A stretch of DNA of 64,000 bases from contig JANUWF010001635.1 in assembly GCA_026120185.1 (NCBI GenBank), positions 1,054,001-1,118,000 of the forward strand. Direction: 5' to 3'. The position numbers and the translations under genes are program-made. The notes under the pieces were generated by a model. It was not told where the DNA came from. It ran no database searches and was given only the letters and a program-made list of their open reading frames with translations. Positions 1 through 13,048 of this stretch are shown in pieces. Within the stretch, counting starts at the first letter, position 1. Each line of letters begins with the position of its first letter. Source of the DNA: Voacanga thouarsii. Its lineage: Eukaryota; Streptophyta; Magnoliopsida; Gentianales; Apocynaceae.

Positions 1-2990
1 GTGTAATAATTTATCTTGTCTTGCTGATGGGGTGGCTAATTATATTCTTAAATGGATGCTGTAAAATTTGTTAGAGAAAGATTAAATTATCTTCCTTGAG
101 AAGGAAATGCACCCTCATTCTTGCATTGCCAAAGAGAGCAAGTAGAATTTCCATAAGGATGACTCTGCCTTCCTGCTATAACCACAGTGAATGAAGTCTT
201 GGAAATCAGACTAAATGTTCTTCCTTAGCATACCATGAAACCTTAAGTGGACTACGATGAAAATAATATGCAAGAGTTTAAAAAATTCTTAAATGATATT
301 ACTTATAATGTATATAATATAATTTTTTATAATTTATAGGTTATAAAGATTAATATATCTAAAAATTTACTCTTTTAATATACGACGAACCTTTAAGTTG
401 ATTAATTAATGCACTAATATCCCTTGATTAAACTGCTGCTAAATCTCCTTCTTCTGCTTCTTCCAACAACAGAAAAGAAAAGGGAAATAGGGGGGTGGGG
501 TGGGAAGAAGCTACTTCTAAAGTAGAGGGCTTGATTTTAATGTTCACAATTGGGGTCTTGATCCTTCTTGGGTTGATTATCTTTTATTTATTTTTGTGAT
601 TCAATTTGTAGTCCAGTTGAGGAAGAAGAAGCCCAAAGAATCTTTTCAATTGAGCCCAATTCAAGGTCATCTTCAGGAATCTGATAATTGTCATTTGGAT
701 TTCCTTCTAAATTTTGTAAAAATATATATAAATCTATTAATAAAAAAACACCTCCTTGAATTATTATTGTTTTATTGGAATACGTTATCGATATTTTCTA
801 GTCCTTATTTATGTGTTATAGTTAATTACTTCACATAATTTTAAAAAAATTAATTAATATCTTAAATTCATATAATTATACTTATACATTTCAAAAGTAC
901 AATTGAATTTAACGTTCTCTATAACTATTTTCTGTTCAACTTTCTCTAAAGTTATTACACTTTTATTTTTTTAAAACTATTTAATATAATGGTATAAAGT
1001 AAAATTAACATTAATGACACATAAAGTTTTTTAATATAATAGATAAAAAAAACAACAGAACTTTTCAATTGTGACAGATAAATAAAGACGTAATGTTTAC
1101 TAATTTACTCTTTTTGCGTGCCCAATTTATGACGTATACTGAAATTTAAAAAAAAAATACGTGCACATCCACACACATGCACAGGTATAAAAAGATTTAA
1201 ATTTTAAAAAAAATTGTCTGCTTTTTAAAATAATTTTTGCCGCCAAATTTCTTTTTTTTTTAACTTTATTTTTATGTATCTATGTGTGTGCTTGTCCTTT
1301 TAACTTTTAAGTATATATCACTATGGGGAAATGTAAAAATTAAATAGGATGATGATTTTTTTTTTCCTACTCGAATCCTAATACAGGGGCTTGATTGAAA
1401 CGAAAATTTTACTTTAATATACTTATTCAAAACAACTAACTTTTGAAATATTACCACAAAATTTTAGGAGTTTTACGGAATTGACCCATGTTTATTTGGT
1501 TATAAGAAAGGCTCGATTACACAGGAGGAAATTCCCACCACGGTACAATCCAACCAAGTATGCTTACTATGCTCCCATTGGACATAGGCCCGACAAATCC
1601 CACCGAAGTCCAATACTATTGATTAGTTACTGCAAACTCATAATACATTCAATTAATTAACAAGTTTTATCTGCTTCGTGAGGTTCGAACGAATCATTCC
1701 ACATTGATCAACTACTATCCGTCTATAATATACTCAATTAATTGATAGATTTTATGTTCTAAATGAGGTTCAAATACTCAAGATGGAGAGTGAAATAATT
1801 ACTATCCGACCACAATATTGATAGTCATTAAGACATCTCCTTAGCACAATGAAAACCTAGTAATAGAATAAAAAGTTCAAAATTGACAAAATATTTTATA
1901 AGAAGAATAATTTGAAACAAATTTCTTGACCATAAAAAATAAATTTACTCTTAACATATTTTTTAATATCAAATATTAATTGATATCTTCTATTAAATAT
2001 GAGTAAAGTAAATGTTAAGATCGTGTTAAAAAATATTTTACATATGTACTGAACAAATTAAACAAAATATATATGGCTTTTTTTTTTTTCCTTCTTCGAA
2101 TGTGATCAATTCAATTATTAAATTATTAGTTTGTAAATGAGAAAGAAAAACTAATGTATGCTTGTTGGTTTTGTGTTCTATGTGTGCACTCTTTTGATAG
2201 TTGACAGATAAGGAAAGCTAGACATGGAAGGGGACAATGCAGCAAGTGGCTTGTGGGACACTTGCTTTTAGTGCTCAGTCAATTTGTCTCGATTTTTCTA
2301 TATAAATTTTGCCTATAAGTTGGCAATAATTCTTCTCATAATAATAATTTAAATAAATTTTATTTTTTGAAAAGTATCAAATACTAATAATACATTATAT
2401 TTTCTCTCTTTAACCCTATATTTATCCCATAAATTTAATAATTTTTTATTATATCAATACAAATTTATTTAAATTCAATTGTTATCTAAGTACAGTCTTA
2501 GTATTCCAGTTACCTATATTATTTCGTATTAAAATTTTATTTTATTTACATTTCTTTCTTCTTATCGTGACACATATAAAAAGAAAAAATAAAAAGCTGA
2601 ATTTTAATATTAATTTCTAAATTTGATGATAATTTTTTATTTTAGTCTTTCTTGATATTGATAATATATTTATGTAAATATTTATATTAATTTTGTTTGA
2701 ATTTGAATGTGGGATAATTTTAATTTAAATAAAAAATTAAATAGTATATTTTTTTTAAAAATATATAAATTCTTAGTACATTTGATCCCTGAAGATTTGT
2801 AATTTTTACTTGAGGCACCCTTTTTTATTATTTATTATTATTTTTATGTTGAAGGGTTGGTGATTGAGGTGGACTGTTAGGTATTTCTGGATTTTTCTTT
2901 CTTTTTTTTAATTTACATTGGGAAATATAGCAAAGAATAGTCGTTATTAGACCGGCGATAACTGACACAAAGTTTCCCGAATTTGAACTC
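1..2990. other. AT-rich intergenic DNA upstream of the lipin gene
   Basis: No coding region with recognisable domains was seen on either strand. The stretch is AT-rich with many homopolymer runs. A weak internal direct repeat occurs around 1640-1780, where the motif TCAATTAATT followed by a degenerate GAGGTTC stretch appears twice. The short open frames at 596-838 and 1272-1457 have low-complexity composition and no family resemblance, and I treat them as chance. The lipin promoter is probably in the right part of this stretch, but I could not place a convincing TATA box or start site. Confidence 0.5.
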
Positions 2991-3821
2991 CAGAACAGAA
3001 CAGCCTCATTCACCACAAAAACTGACGTGTCCTTACCATCATGGCTTCTCTTGTTCTCTCAGGCATCGACATATCCTTATTTTCTGAACCCTTCAAGAGG
3101 AGCCTCTTCTGGGATTGGAAGAATTTTTGTTTCTGATCTTTTGGTTGCAAAAATAGTTTCTTTAAGTAATTAAATATTGGTATTTAACAGGGATGGTTGC
3201 ATTGGGATGGGTGTGTTTAATGACAATGAATAAGACTGGCACATTCGAATAATTTCGAAGAGAATATACTTTCATGCTATCGCCAAGTTCCTTTACAGAG
3301 CTGAGTCTTGGCGGTTTCTTGCGGTTGGGCTCATTATTGTAAGCCTTTGCTTTTCAATTTGAAATCTTGTCAAGATTGATGAGTTGGGTTGATCGCCATA
3401 CTGATTTTCTTCGCTGTATTTACTTTGATTCAATTGGATTTGAGCTATTTTGTGGTATTCTATTTCCTTTCCCATAGTTGTTTCAATTGATTTTTTTTTT
3501 CTTTTCCTCACCATCCTGCAAGACGACTTACTTTCCATCTATTCAGTATTCGCTTCTAGAGAATTGAACTGGGTTTCTCGAATTGTAGTTTTTTGGGATT
3601 GGGGTATTCTCGGTTTTTGATTCTCGGCCAATAAGAAAGAGGGAGAAAAAGCCAGAGCGAGAGACAAATGAAAGAGAAAAACTTTATTTTTATGAAGATG
3701 TTGGAGCTTTCAGTTATTTTTGATGAATGAAACGTGGCTTCTGAGCTAAAATCTTCCAGTCTTGTAAGGTTAGTAGTCTGGGTGTTTGATTTGGGAGCTG
3801 GGAAGTTCAAGATTTCAAAGA
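2991..3821 (+). promoter_or_regulatory. Probable promoter / 5' leader region of the lipin gene
   Basis: This stretch directly precedes the lipin start codon, and its composition is less extreme (more C, T and G) than the AT-rich DNA before it, as expected of a transcribed leader. It contains a small upstream frame at 3041-3136 (ATG GCT TCT ... TGA, about 31 codons) which would be a uORF if transcription starts before it. A leader intron is possible, because plant lipin genes often have one, but I cannot fix its borders from sequence alone. The transcription start is not determined. Confidence 0.3.
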
Positions 3822-6800
3822 ATGAATGCTGTAGGAAAGCTAGGCGGCTATATAAGTAGAGGCGTATACACAGTGTCAGGGCCATTCCATCCTTTTGGTG
3901 GTGCTGTAGATATAGTTGTGGTTGAACAGCAAGATGGAAGCTTCAAATCATCACCTTGGTATGTCCGGTTTGGTAAGTTTCAGGGGGTCTTAAAGGCAAA
4001 AGAGAAAGTTGTTAGTATTAATGTCAATGGGGTTGAAGCAGGTTTCCATATGTATTTGGATCACAAAGGGGAAGCCTACTTCCTCAGGGAGGCAGATGTT
4101 GAAGAGGTTGGTACTCTGCTTTCTACTTTATCTTCAGGTGAGGATACCGATGGTCAATCCAGTAAAAGGATGTCAGTAAAATCAAAAAGTTGCAGCTATG
4201 ATGCTTATGAATCTGACTCAGTTACTCAGACTGGTATAAGCAGTGGGAAAGTTCTATCAAGGACCAATTCTCGTCGATCACGGCTTTTGGGCCTTGTTTT
4301 TGGGAGGAAGTCTGTGAAGCAGGGCAGACTTCCAGAGCAAGACGATGATGCTGGTGTTGTTAGGACAGATTCTTTGGAGCGTGCTGAGATTGCAGCTGAT
4401 CTCTTGGAAGTAAAGTGGTCTACCAATCTGGCCTCCCTTAGGCGTAGAAAAGATACTGGCTTGCGGCTTTCAGAGAGTAATGCCAGCAAAGACTTGGAAA
4501 TCACTTATAAACAGAACAATGTGGATTCTCTTATTAATGATACCGTGATTGATAATTTGGATAATTGTGTGCCACCGGAGAAATATGGCTCCACTAACAA
4601 TGAAAAGGACCATAGTCCTTATTCAAGTCCTATGAATTCTGAAATGTCTGTTGAGGTAACTGGCATAGAATTGTCATGTCTGGTACCCAACTGTTTGATT
4701 GGAACATCTATAGTAGAAGATGATGGCAAGCTGACTTTGGAAAAGTCAAGCAAGACCAGGAGCTTGTTGGTTGATAATGCAGATAGAACTGTGTACTCGA
4801 TGGACATCAGTTCTAAGGTGGCCAGTGCAGAATTCCAAATTCATGATTCAGTGAAGCTTGAAATCTGTCCTGGGGACAAGTGCCCAAAAGATCCATTTTC
4901 CAGTGAGAAGGGTGAGGGTTCACCAGACTCGAGTTTTTCTGTGGGTGAAAATGAAGCTAAGAGTATTCCATCTTTTCCTTCTTGTGAAACTTCTGCAGTT
5001 TCAAGGTTCGGGTTGGTTGCTGAACAGGCTAATGGAACTACTAGTGCTGTATATGAACGTGCTGTTGAAACTCCACACACAACTGAGTTAGTAGTCAGCA
5101 AAATGAATTCTGAGCCTGAGATCATTTTAAACCAGAAAGAACCTTCAAGAATTGACGAGGTTGTAGAGAAAAAGGATTACTGTAGCTTCTCTGACAGTGG
5201 AAAGAGTCCAGAAAGTCCTGGAATTTCCTCAGACTCAGTGGAACAAGATCTTATAACTGAAACCTACTCGCAGATGGTCCCTCTCGGGCCATTATATGGC
5301 TCTGTTGAGGATGAGGCTCGGAGCATTTTTACTGTCTCCACTTTCCGCAACTCAACTTGTCAACCCCTAGTTGAGAAAGATATCAGTAGAGAAAATAAGA
5401 CAAGTGAGTATGAACCCCAATTATGGCCTGTTAGTGATCCTCAAATATCTAAAATTGATCCTGTCCAGCCAAACCTTTTACTGACGGAGATATCAGAGGA
5501 AGAACGGCTACTTTTTGGTGACCTTGATGATCTAAAGGGCATTGATCCCGGAGATAAAGAGGAGCCTATCATCCGTACATGTAGTTCATCAACAGATGGA
5601 TCTGGTTGTGAGGAGCTGCCTGATGATTCTAGAGACTTGAGAGGGAAGTTCAGAACTATATCAAGTGAGGTCAGCATTTCTGCAACTTGTGGATCACAAT
5701 CTCAAGAAGTCCATAGAATAGCAAGATCCTTACCCAATATGTGGAGTGATTCTGGTTTACATGCGCATGGCACTGTTCAATCTCTAGGCCATGCTCTAAA
5801 GTCAGATTCAAATCCACTGAAGCAGACATTGCTGAAAAATGATGTTTTTGGCGATATAAATGGAGAAGATAATGATCACCGATTATCTAAGAGTCCAGAG
5901 GTGACTGAAGATGCCAAAAATATAGAAGAGCTGAAGAATGGAGCCAGCCCAGTAGTTGGTATGTACTATTTAGTGACCATGCATTTATATGCTGATATCT
6001 TGGCAGCGGTAAGATGTTTTTGTTTTATGTGGCATTTGAGGCATGTAAATTAATTACAATTTTACTTGATGTAGGATATACAGATTAGGTTATCTAATAT
6101 TTCATCTTTATACTCCTTTGTTGAAACAACTCTAGGTTATATTCATTAGTAACGCAGACTAGTGTAAAGACTACTTTATTTTTGTTTGTAGCCATATTCT
6201 GGAAAACTAGATGAACCTTCTGTGTATGGACCAGTAAATCCTCTGTGGCCATGCTTTCAGTTTTCGCTTTATATCTTTATGTTAAAATGGTTCTTTGTTG
6301 GCATGTTCCACATAACATGGAAAAATAGGTGTTCTAAAACAAAGAGCTATGGGGCTTGGGTGGTCCAATATTCTCCCTAGGGAGCTACATTTCATTTGTA
6401 ACTTAATGTTGTGCTCAAAGCTATATTGTATCTTTACATGAGTACTTCTCTATATGTAATCTATATCCGCGGAGCAATCTTGACAAGAGATAGCTGCACA
6501 CTATAGAAACACCCCTACTTAGATTCCTGGCCCGTGGACATCTAGCGGGCCTGACTCCTCCCTTTTTTGTGCTCAGTAAGAGGACTATGGGACCGTGGAA
6601 ACTTTTCCTTTTCATATGGTGTGTGTTTTTATGTGTGCTGGGGGTGGGCAGGAAAGCTTTATATGCATTTGACCACTAGAAAGCATTTCTATTCATCCTG
6701 ACTGTAATTGTAAAGAAAATCACAGTAGGAGAATTTAATTATTCCTTCGGGGGGAAATTATGCCGTAAACAGTTTTACCAAAGGAAGATGCTTATCATTG

Positions 6801-9800
6801 GCCTCTTCAAAAATCAGTTTAGAATAATCAATCAGTGTCCTTCATTCAATTAGAATAGCTTAAGTAATTTTTATTCTTCGGGGAAATAATGATATACTCG
6901 AATTTTCAATTCTGCTCTCACATTGCATAATAATTCTGGATGAGTTACAACTTGTGCAGGGGATTCTTCAAGATCCTTTGATGCTTCCGGTGGGAGCTGG
7001 AGGATTTGGTCTTATCCTTTCAAGAGATCAGGAAGCATCACAGTTTCCCAATCAGCTTTGAATTGTAACAAAAGTTCTGATATCCAAAATATTGGAAACA
7101 GGAAGGATGCCACTGAAGATGAAAAAGACATACCTAAAATGAAGGTAACTAAGAAGAAAATTAGGGCAACCACTCCAACATCTGAACAATTGGCATCTTT
7201 AAATCTAAAGGAAGGGAGGAATACAGTAGAATTCACGTTCTCAACGCCAATGCTGGGGAAGCAGCAGGTCGCCATTTATCTCATTCTTAAAGAAATTTAT
7301 ATAACGGGGGATAAATTCTCCTGCGGTTGCTTGTGTATGTTTTAATATCTAGCTATGTGTCCACACATACAATTTCCCGTACAATTTTGCCTTTCCACCT
7401 GCCTAGTGGTTGATACAATTCTTTATCTAGCTTGATAGCTCTTTCTCTTAGCCTTGGTGTGCCTACTTGTTTACCTTCCATAATTTCCAGGTTGATGCCC
7501 GAATTTATTTGTGGAAGTGGGACACCCGTATCGTGATATCTGATGTCGACGGGACAATTACCAGGTAGTTATCTTCGTATCTTTCTTGGAGTTCATCATG
7601 ATCACGAATCATGAGCATATTCCTTTTTTACCCTTTCCATTCTGCTAAAGTTAAATAGTTCTAGCAAGAAGCCACTCTGTCTTGGGCATACATTTTTATA
7701 TGCATTTGATGATAAATTACTGCCCAGGCTTCAGACATGTTTCCAAGAAAATTATGTAAAAGATACATCTGGAAACTGTGGGTGAAAAGCAGCTGTCTTT
7801 GCCCTTAAGCTATGTTATTCTACTAAATTTCTGATATTGTACCCTTGGAGAATGAAGAAAGAGGAAAGGTGAAAAAGGGATCAGAAAAATGAAAATAGAA
7901 GCCAAATTCAAAGATCAAGTACATTCCATTTTATGTCATATAATCACTCACAATATCCTGGATAAACTCATAATGATAACCTGTTCTGTTGAATTAAAGA
8001 CAGAAAATAAAACAGAAAAAGATAAACAAAATAACCAATTAACATTAGGCATAAAATCTGGTTTCCAACAAATCTGGCAAAATGCTTTCCTTTTTTCTTC
8101 TATTCATTTTCTGTCTTTTTATGTTTGTTTTGTTCTGATTCATGATCTTGTCTAATCAAACATAAACTACACTACCTTACTACACATGTCATTTTTCTGT
8201 GACCAAGGAATATTCAGGGCGTCACCATTCCAGTCTAATTAGCACTAGCTTACAGACTGTACATTTTCTTGCCAATCCTAATAACAAAATATTTTCAAAT
8301 GTTTCTGTAAAATTTGATGTCTCCGTATGATATCTTGTTTAATTTTCTCTGCATTACTGATTAATATGAGAGATTCAAGTTTGTTGAATTACACATACAA
8401 AGGATAGAAATTCTGTGGTGTGAAAAATTATGGTCATTAGTAAGAAGGACGTGAAAGAAGTTAGATGACAAGTGCCATTCTCCACTCTATGTTCAAAACA
8501 TAAAGATACTTTGTAGTGGAAAAATCTTTAGCATGGATTGTTGACCATGGGAACTTGATTTTTGATACCAAAAAGTTTCTATGTTGGTCTACATAATTTA
8601 TGTACTATTCAACAAACATCTTTCCAAATGGTGGCCAAAAATTTGTATCACAGCCAAAGTAATAATATTCTCGCTCAAAGTTAGCTTTGATGCGTACATT
8701 GCTATTGAAGGATTGATTAATGTGAAGTCACGGGGAGAGTCAATGCTACCTTTGATGGGGGAATTTGTTAGCTTATTGTCTATAGGAGAAAAAATGGCAA
8801 AGGATAGTTCTATAACTTTTTAAACGATTATTAAACTGTAATTTCTCTTGCATTGCTTAAGAGGAAGCTTAGAGTGAGTTTCCCTTGTCCAACGCTCCCT
8901 TAAAGTGAAACTATATATCAATCACTGATTGGTCTGTGTACTGTCTGAGGAGTAACCTAACTGTGCAGATAGAATGACATGGATTGCTGCCTGGGTTATT
9001 TGATTTATGATTCATAGTATTCTTCTGTGCTTTTTGGGTGTGTTTTGTATGATTTGTCTGAAATGCACATTTCAGTGGAGGCTGTGTTTTTCCTTAGGGT
9101 CACCTGATTCCAACGTTTTGTTTGAATACAGATCTGACCTTCTAGGACAGTTCATGCCTTTGGTTGGAGTAGATTGGTCACAAACAGGTGTTGCGCATCT
9201 ATTTTCAGCAATCAAGGTTTGTGAAACTGCCTCTTGAGTAATTTTGATGTTTATGAGCATGAAAAGAAACTAGAAATATGAACATGAAAAAAAATGACTT
9301 TTGATCATGTTCATTTCTTGTTTCCTTTTCTGTGTTTCTCTGGCGCGGACACTAATAAATACTCTATACCCTGTCTGCCTAATATCTCTGAATGGAAACA
9401 GAGATATAATGTAATTTTGATCTAGCTCATTATTATTGTATGCGGCAGGAGAATGGATATCAATTGCTTTTTCTGAGTGCACGTGCAATTTCTCAAGCTT
9501 ACCATACCAGACAATTTCTATTTAATCTTAAGCAGGTGATTTGCGAATGGTTAAATTTTGTGTTGTCAGATGGAAATGTAAGAACTTTTATGTGTTTGTT
9601 TTAGTGACTTCCTTTAATTAATTTTTGCATTCTATTATTTGCAGGACGGAAAAGCCTTACCTGACGGACCAGTCGTTATTTCCCCAGATGGTCTTTTTCC
9701 TTCTCTCTACCGAGAAGGTGTCTGGTTATTCCTTTAATTTTCTGAGTGCTTGTATATAAATAGAAATGCATAACTTGCAACTTCAGTGGGAAAAAGCGTT

Positions 9801-12800
9801 TGGCAATCAGCTTCTCATTTCTAGAAGTCTTACAGAAGAGTTCCCCCTTTGCTGAAGTCATTTCTCCATGTCTATTTTGAGATTTTACATCTTGCATTAT
9901 TATCTAGTCTTAGGGAAAATCTTAGAGACACCATTACTTTCTAGATTGTTTAGGCTATTTCATTTAGCTACTTTCTAATTTGTTTTCCGATTTGCAGTTG
10001 TAAGAAGAGCACCACATGAATTCAAAATTTCTTGCTTGGAGGTCAGTAAAGTTGGTTTCAGCCTTACTTCTGGTTTTTCCTGTCTTCGAATTCAACATTG
10101 TTTCTATTTATTATGCTAAGTTTTTGATTCATTTGTTATTTTGGTTTTAATAAATGATGAGCATGGTATTGATCTAATAAACAACTTCAACTGAAATATA
10201 TTTCCACATTTTATGCACATCTTGAAATCTGCTACAACTACACATGTTGAGCAAAATCTCCATTTGTCATTCTATGTTCAACTCTTCCTGACAATTTTTT
10301 TCTCTCAAGGTTCTTAGGATTATACTTCAAAAGAAGTTCAAGGGTTTCTCTTTCTACATCTATTTTGTTTGTTCCTGTAGCTTCATAGTGTGTTTTTTTG
10401 AATAAAATTTCTCCATGCAATGTGATCTCTTTTGCTCCTTTTCCTTCCTGATATTAGCATGTCATACCTTTCACTCATAAGATTGTTATTTCTAAAATTA
10501 TGTTATTCTTTCATCCAGTACTTTGGGCAGCATTCACATTGAATGTGGCCTACTTTTACTTGAGAATGTGTGTATAAGTTACAAGTGTCTAACGTCAAGA
10601 CACTGTAAAGTGAATGCACACCCAAAGCTTGGGAAGGAATTTTGAGTGACACAAGCAAGAAGAATTCTCAAGACTGATGTTTAGTTTCAGTCAAACCAAA
10701 TTTGCCTTGTTCAGATAACAGAAGACATGGTGAACGTCTTTCCTAAATGTCAAATGGATGTCTAATTACAAAAATTCATTGTGGTGGTAGCTCTGTCCTT
10801 TGAAATCCATCTATTTGCTTTGTCATAGAGATCAATATGCCTCTTGTAAGTTCAAAATATCCAGTTTAAAGAGCTTCAGTATTTTTCTGAATACATTGAG
10901 AGAGGCTCAATTCCTGGAACTCCAAATGCAAGCACTTGCTTTGAAGTTTTGCAAGAGACTTGCCTTAGGACCAAAACTCTTTTTATTAACCAGACAATTT
11001 GAGACAAAATATGCCATGTCACTTAACTTTTAGAAGTTTGAGATTCCCTGAGAAAAGGGCATTAAAAAATAAGTCATAGCGAGACATATTTGCGTGCACA
11101 AGGGAATATATATAGCGTAAGCACTCGATCATTAATCTCTTTTGAGCAATTGACTTTTGTTGCATAACTGCTGACGAAACAAATGCATGTCCTTTTTTTT
11201 TTTTTTTTTTATAAATTTTGTAATGCTGCAAAGTTGTAAGGGACAAGAGTTGATACAATTTTAACTGTTGACAGGATATTAAAGCTTTGTTTCCTCCTGA
11301 TAGAAACCCATTCTATGCTGGTTTTGGAAACAGAGACACTGATGAGTTTAGCTATCTGAAAGTCGGTATACCTAAGGGAAAAATCTTCATCATTAATCCC
11401 AAGGTACAGATTAAAATCTGACTAACAAATTATATGAAGTCTGTCTGCAAATTTATATAATGCTTTTGTGTGGTGCTTTTTGTCCTTGAAGGGTGAGATT
11501 GTTGTGAACCGCCGCGTTGACACGAAATCATATACCTCTTTTCATGCTCTTGTGAATGACATGTTCCCATCCATGACCTCATCTGAGCAGGTATACCTTG
11601 CATTTTGAGTTGGTTAATACTATTAGATGTGACTATGATATCAACTGAAAAAGGAAAATCACTATTGTCAAGGACATTTATAGTTATTCATTGTGCTTGG
11701 TCAGGCTGATCGGTAAAAAATGCTTTGTATTGAGTTGTCATTTCTTCCTTCACTACTTTTCTCTCCTCTTTTTGATTGGTCATACCTGATTATGCTCTTT
11801 CCTATACAACCTAATAAATGCATGCTTTAGCTACCAGACAACTAAGACGATTGAATGTCCAACTACTTTATTGTTGAACTTGAGGTAATTTTATTTTCTA
11901 AGCTATTTTAACCTGTACAACTGCCTCAGCTGCTGAATTATGTTTTGGCTGCAAGATGTACATGCTTTATCGAATGTTGAACATTAGATGTTGGGCAAAA
12001 TATGTCAGTCACCCTTAAACTTTCACAAATTTTGATTTTCACCCTCGAACTTTAAAATGTTTGATTTTAGCCCTTCAACTTTTAAAATACATAAAAAAAT
12101 AGCCCTTTCAACAATAAAATCTCAAGTACAATATAAAATCACTAGATTTTAGCTCTCATTCTCCTATTTTTTATTTATAAAATATTATTCTTCAACTTTA
12201 ATCTCACTTTCTTCTCTTCGAATTAGCTCTTCCATTAATTAAAACTATTAAGTGCTCACGGAAGTTCATCACATGACTTTCACATGACCTATTTTATAGG
12301 TATTTTTATTTACTCAACTCTCACAATGTGGTGTATCTTTCTAATTCTTATAAAGTAACTTCTATATATGACAGGAAAAGACTACTGCGACTTGCGCGCC
12401 TCTCACTTCTTTTTTTAGATTTTTTTTTTTTTATAATTCACCTCTGCTTTCAAATATTTTTTTCCTTTCTGTAGAGATGCCAAGAAAATAAATATTCATT
12501 AAGAATTGAATTGATTTTGTTTTTTTTTTCATCTTTATGTCTTAGTTTTGTTTATTAAAAGATAAAATATGTTATTTTTGTTATATGGTTAGACTCGAAA
12601 AAGTGCGAAAGTGTAATCTCAAAATTATAGAGTCGCATAAAAGGTTTGAAGTTAGATCTTAAAATTGTTGTTGATAAATGAAGAAATTTGAAGTGAAGAG
12701 AGCGAGATTAAAGTTGAAAAATAATATTTTAGAAATTAAAAACAGTAGAATGAGAGTTAAAATTTGGTGATTTTATATTGTATTTGAGCTTTTATTATTG

Positions 12801-13048
12801 AAAGGGCTATTTTTTAGGTGTTTTAAAAGTTCGAGGGTTAAAATCACATATTTTAAAGTTCGAAGGTAAAAATCAAAATTTGTTAAAATTTAAGGGTGAC
12901 TGATATATTTTGCCTTTAGATGTTCTTGGATTTTCAGGGCTATAGGCTTGTCGCTCTGGATTAATATTTTCATCTTCTTGCTCAATTACAGGAGGACTTT
13001 AATTCTTGGAACTTTTGGAAACTTCCACCTCCTGATATGGACATTTGA
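3822..13048 (+). CDS. PAH: Phosphatidate phosphatase (lipin family, plant PAH), ten exons
   Basis: Lipins are Mg-dependent enzymes that dephosphorylate phosphatidic acid to diacylglycerol. In plants they act at the ER in galactolipid remodelling and in restraining phospholipid synthesis. Exons read from GT/AG borders: 3822-5958, 6960-7267, 7491-7564, 9132-9216, 9449-9535, 9645-9717, 9998-10041, 11275-11403, 11492-11590, 12992-13048. They total 3093 nt and every phase matches, giving 1030 aa. Residues 1 to about 100 are the N-LIP domain (starts [16 protein letters not shown], with the [20 protein letters not shown] block). A long Ser/Glu-rich linker fills the rest of exon 1. C-LIP starts near residue 790 and carries the catalytic DxDxT motif as D833-V-D835-G-T837, then the GNRDTDE and [14 protein letters not shown] blocks. 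The first ATG in good context is 3822; an open frame extends upstream only through a TTG. At 1030 aa it is somewhat longer than the roughly 900-residue Arabidopsis proteins, mainly in the linker. PAH1 versus PAH2 is not resolved. Confidence 0.95.
11993..12915. mobile_element. Non-autonomous Mutator-like element (long-TIR MITE) in lipin intron 9
   Basis: The two ends are inverted copies of each other over roughly 225-235 bp. The left end starts GGGCAAAATATGTCAGTCAC and the right end, read on the minus strand, starts AGGCAAAATATATCAGTCAC; homology continues to about 12227 on the left and from about 12682 on the right. A perfect 9-bp target duplication, TTAGATGTT, lies at 11984-11992 and 12916-12924. 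A 9-bp duplication with long TIRs is the hallmark of MULEs. The central 450 bp has no coding frame, so it depends on a transposase encoded elsewhere. Its ends are unlike those of the two large MULEs downstream, so it belongs to a different family. Confidence 0.9.

Noticed and set aside
1640..1860. Possible small retroelement tail with GAGGTTC words
   Set aside because: Repeats are short and diverged, and no ends or target duplication were found.
5959..6053. Extension of the lipin exon 1 frame to 6053
   Set aside because: A GGTATGT donor at 5959 ends the exon, and joining to 6960 keeps the frame and reaches conserved lipin sequence; the extension is intron read-through.
7268..7345. Open frame continuing past lipin exon 2
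   Set aside because: A CAG|GT donor at 7268 joins in phase to 7491, where the DxDxT-containing exon begins.
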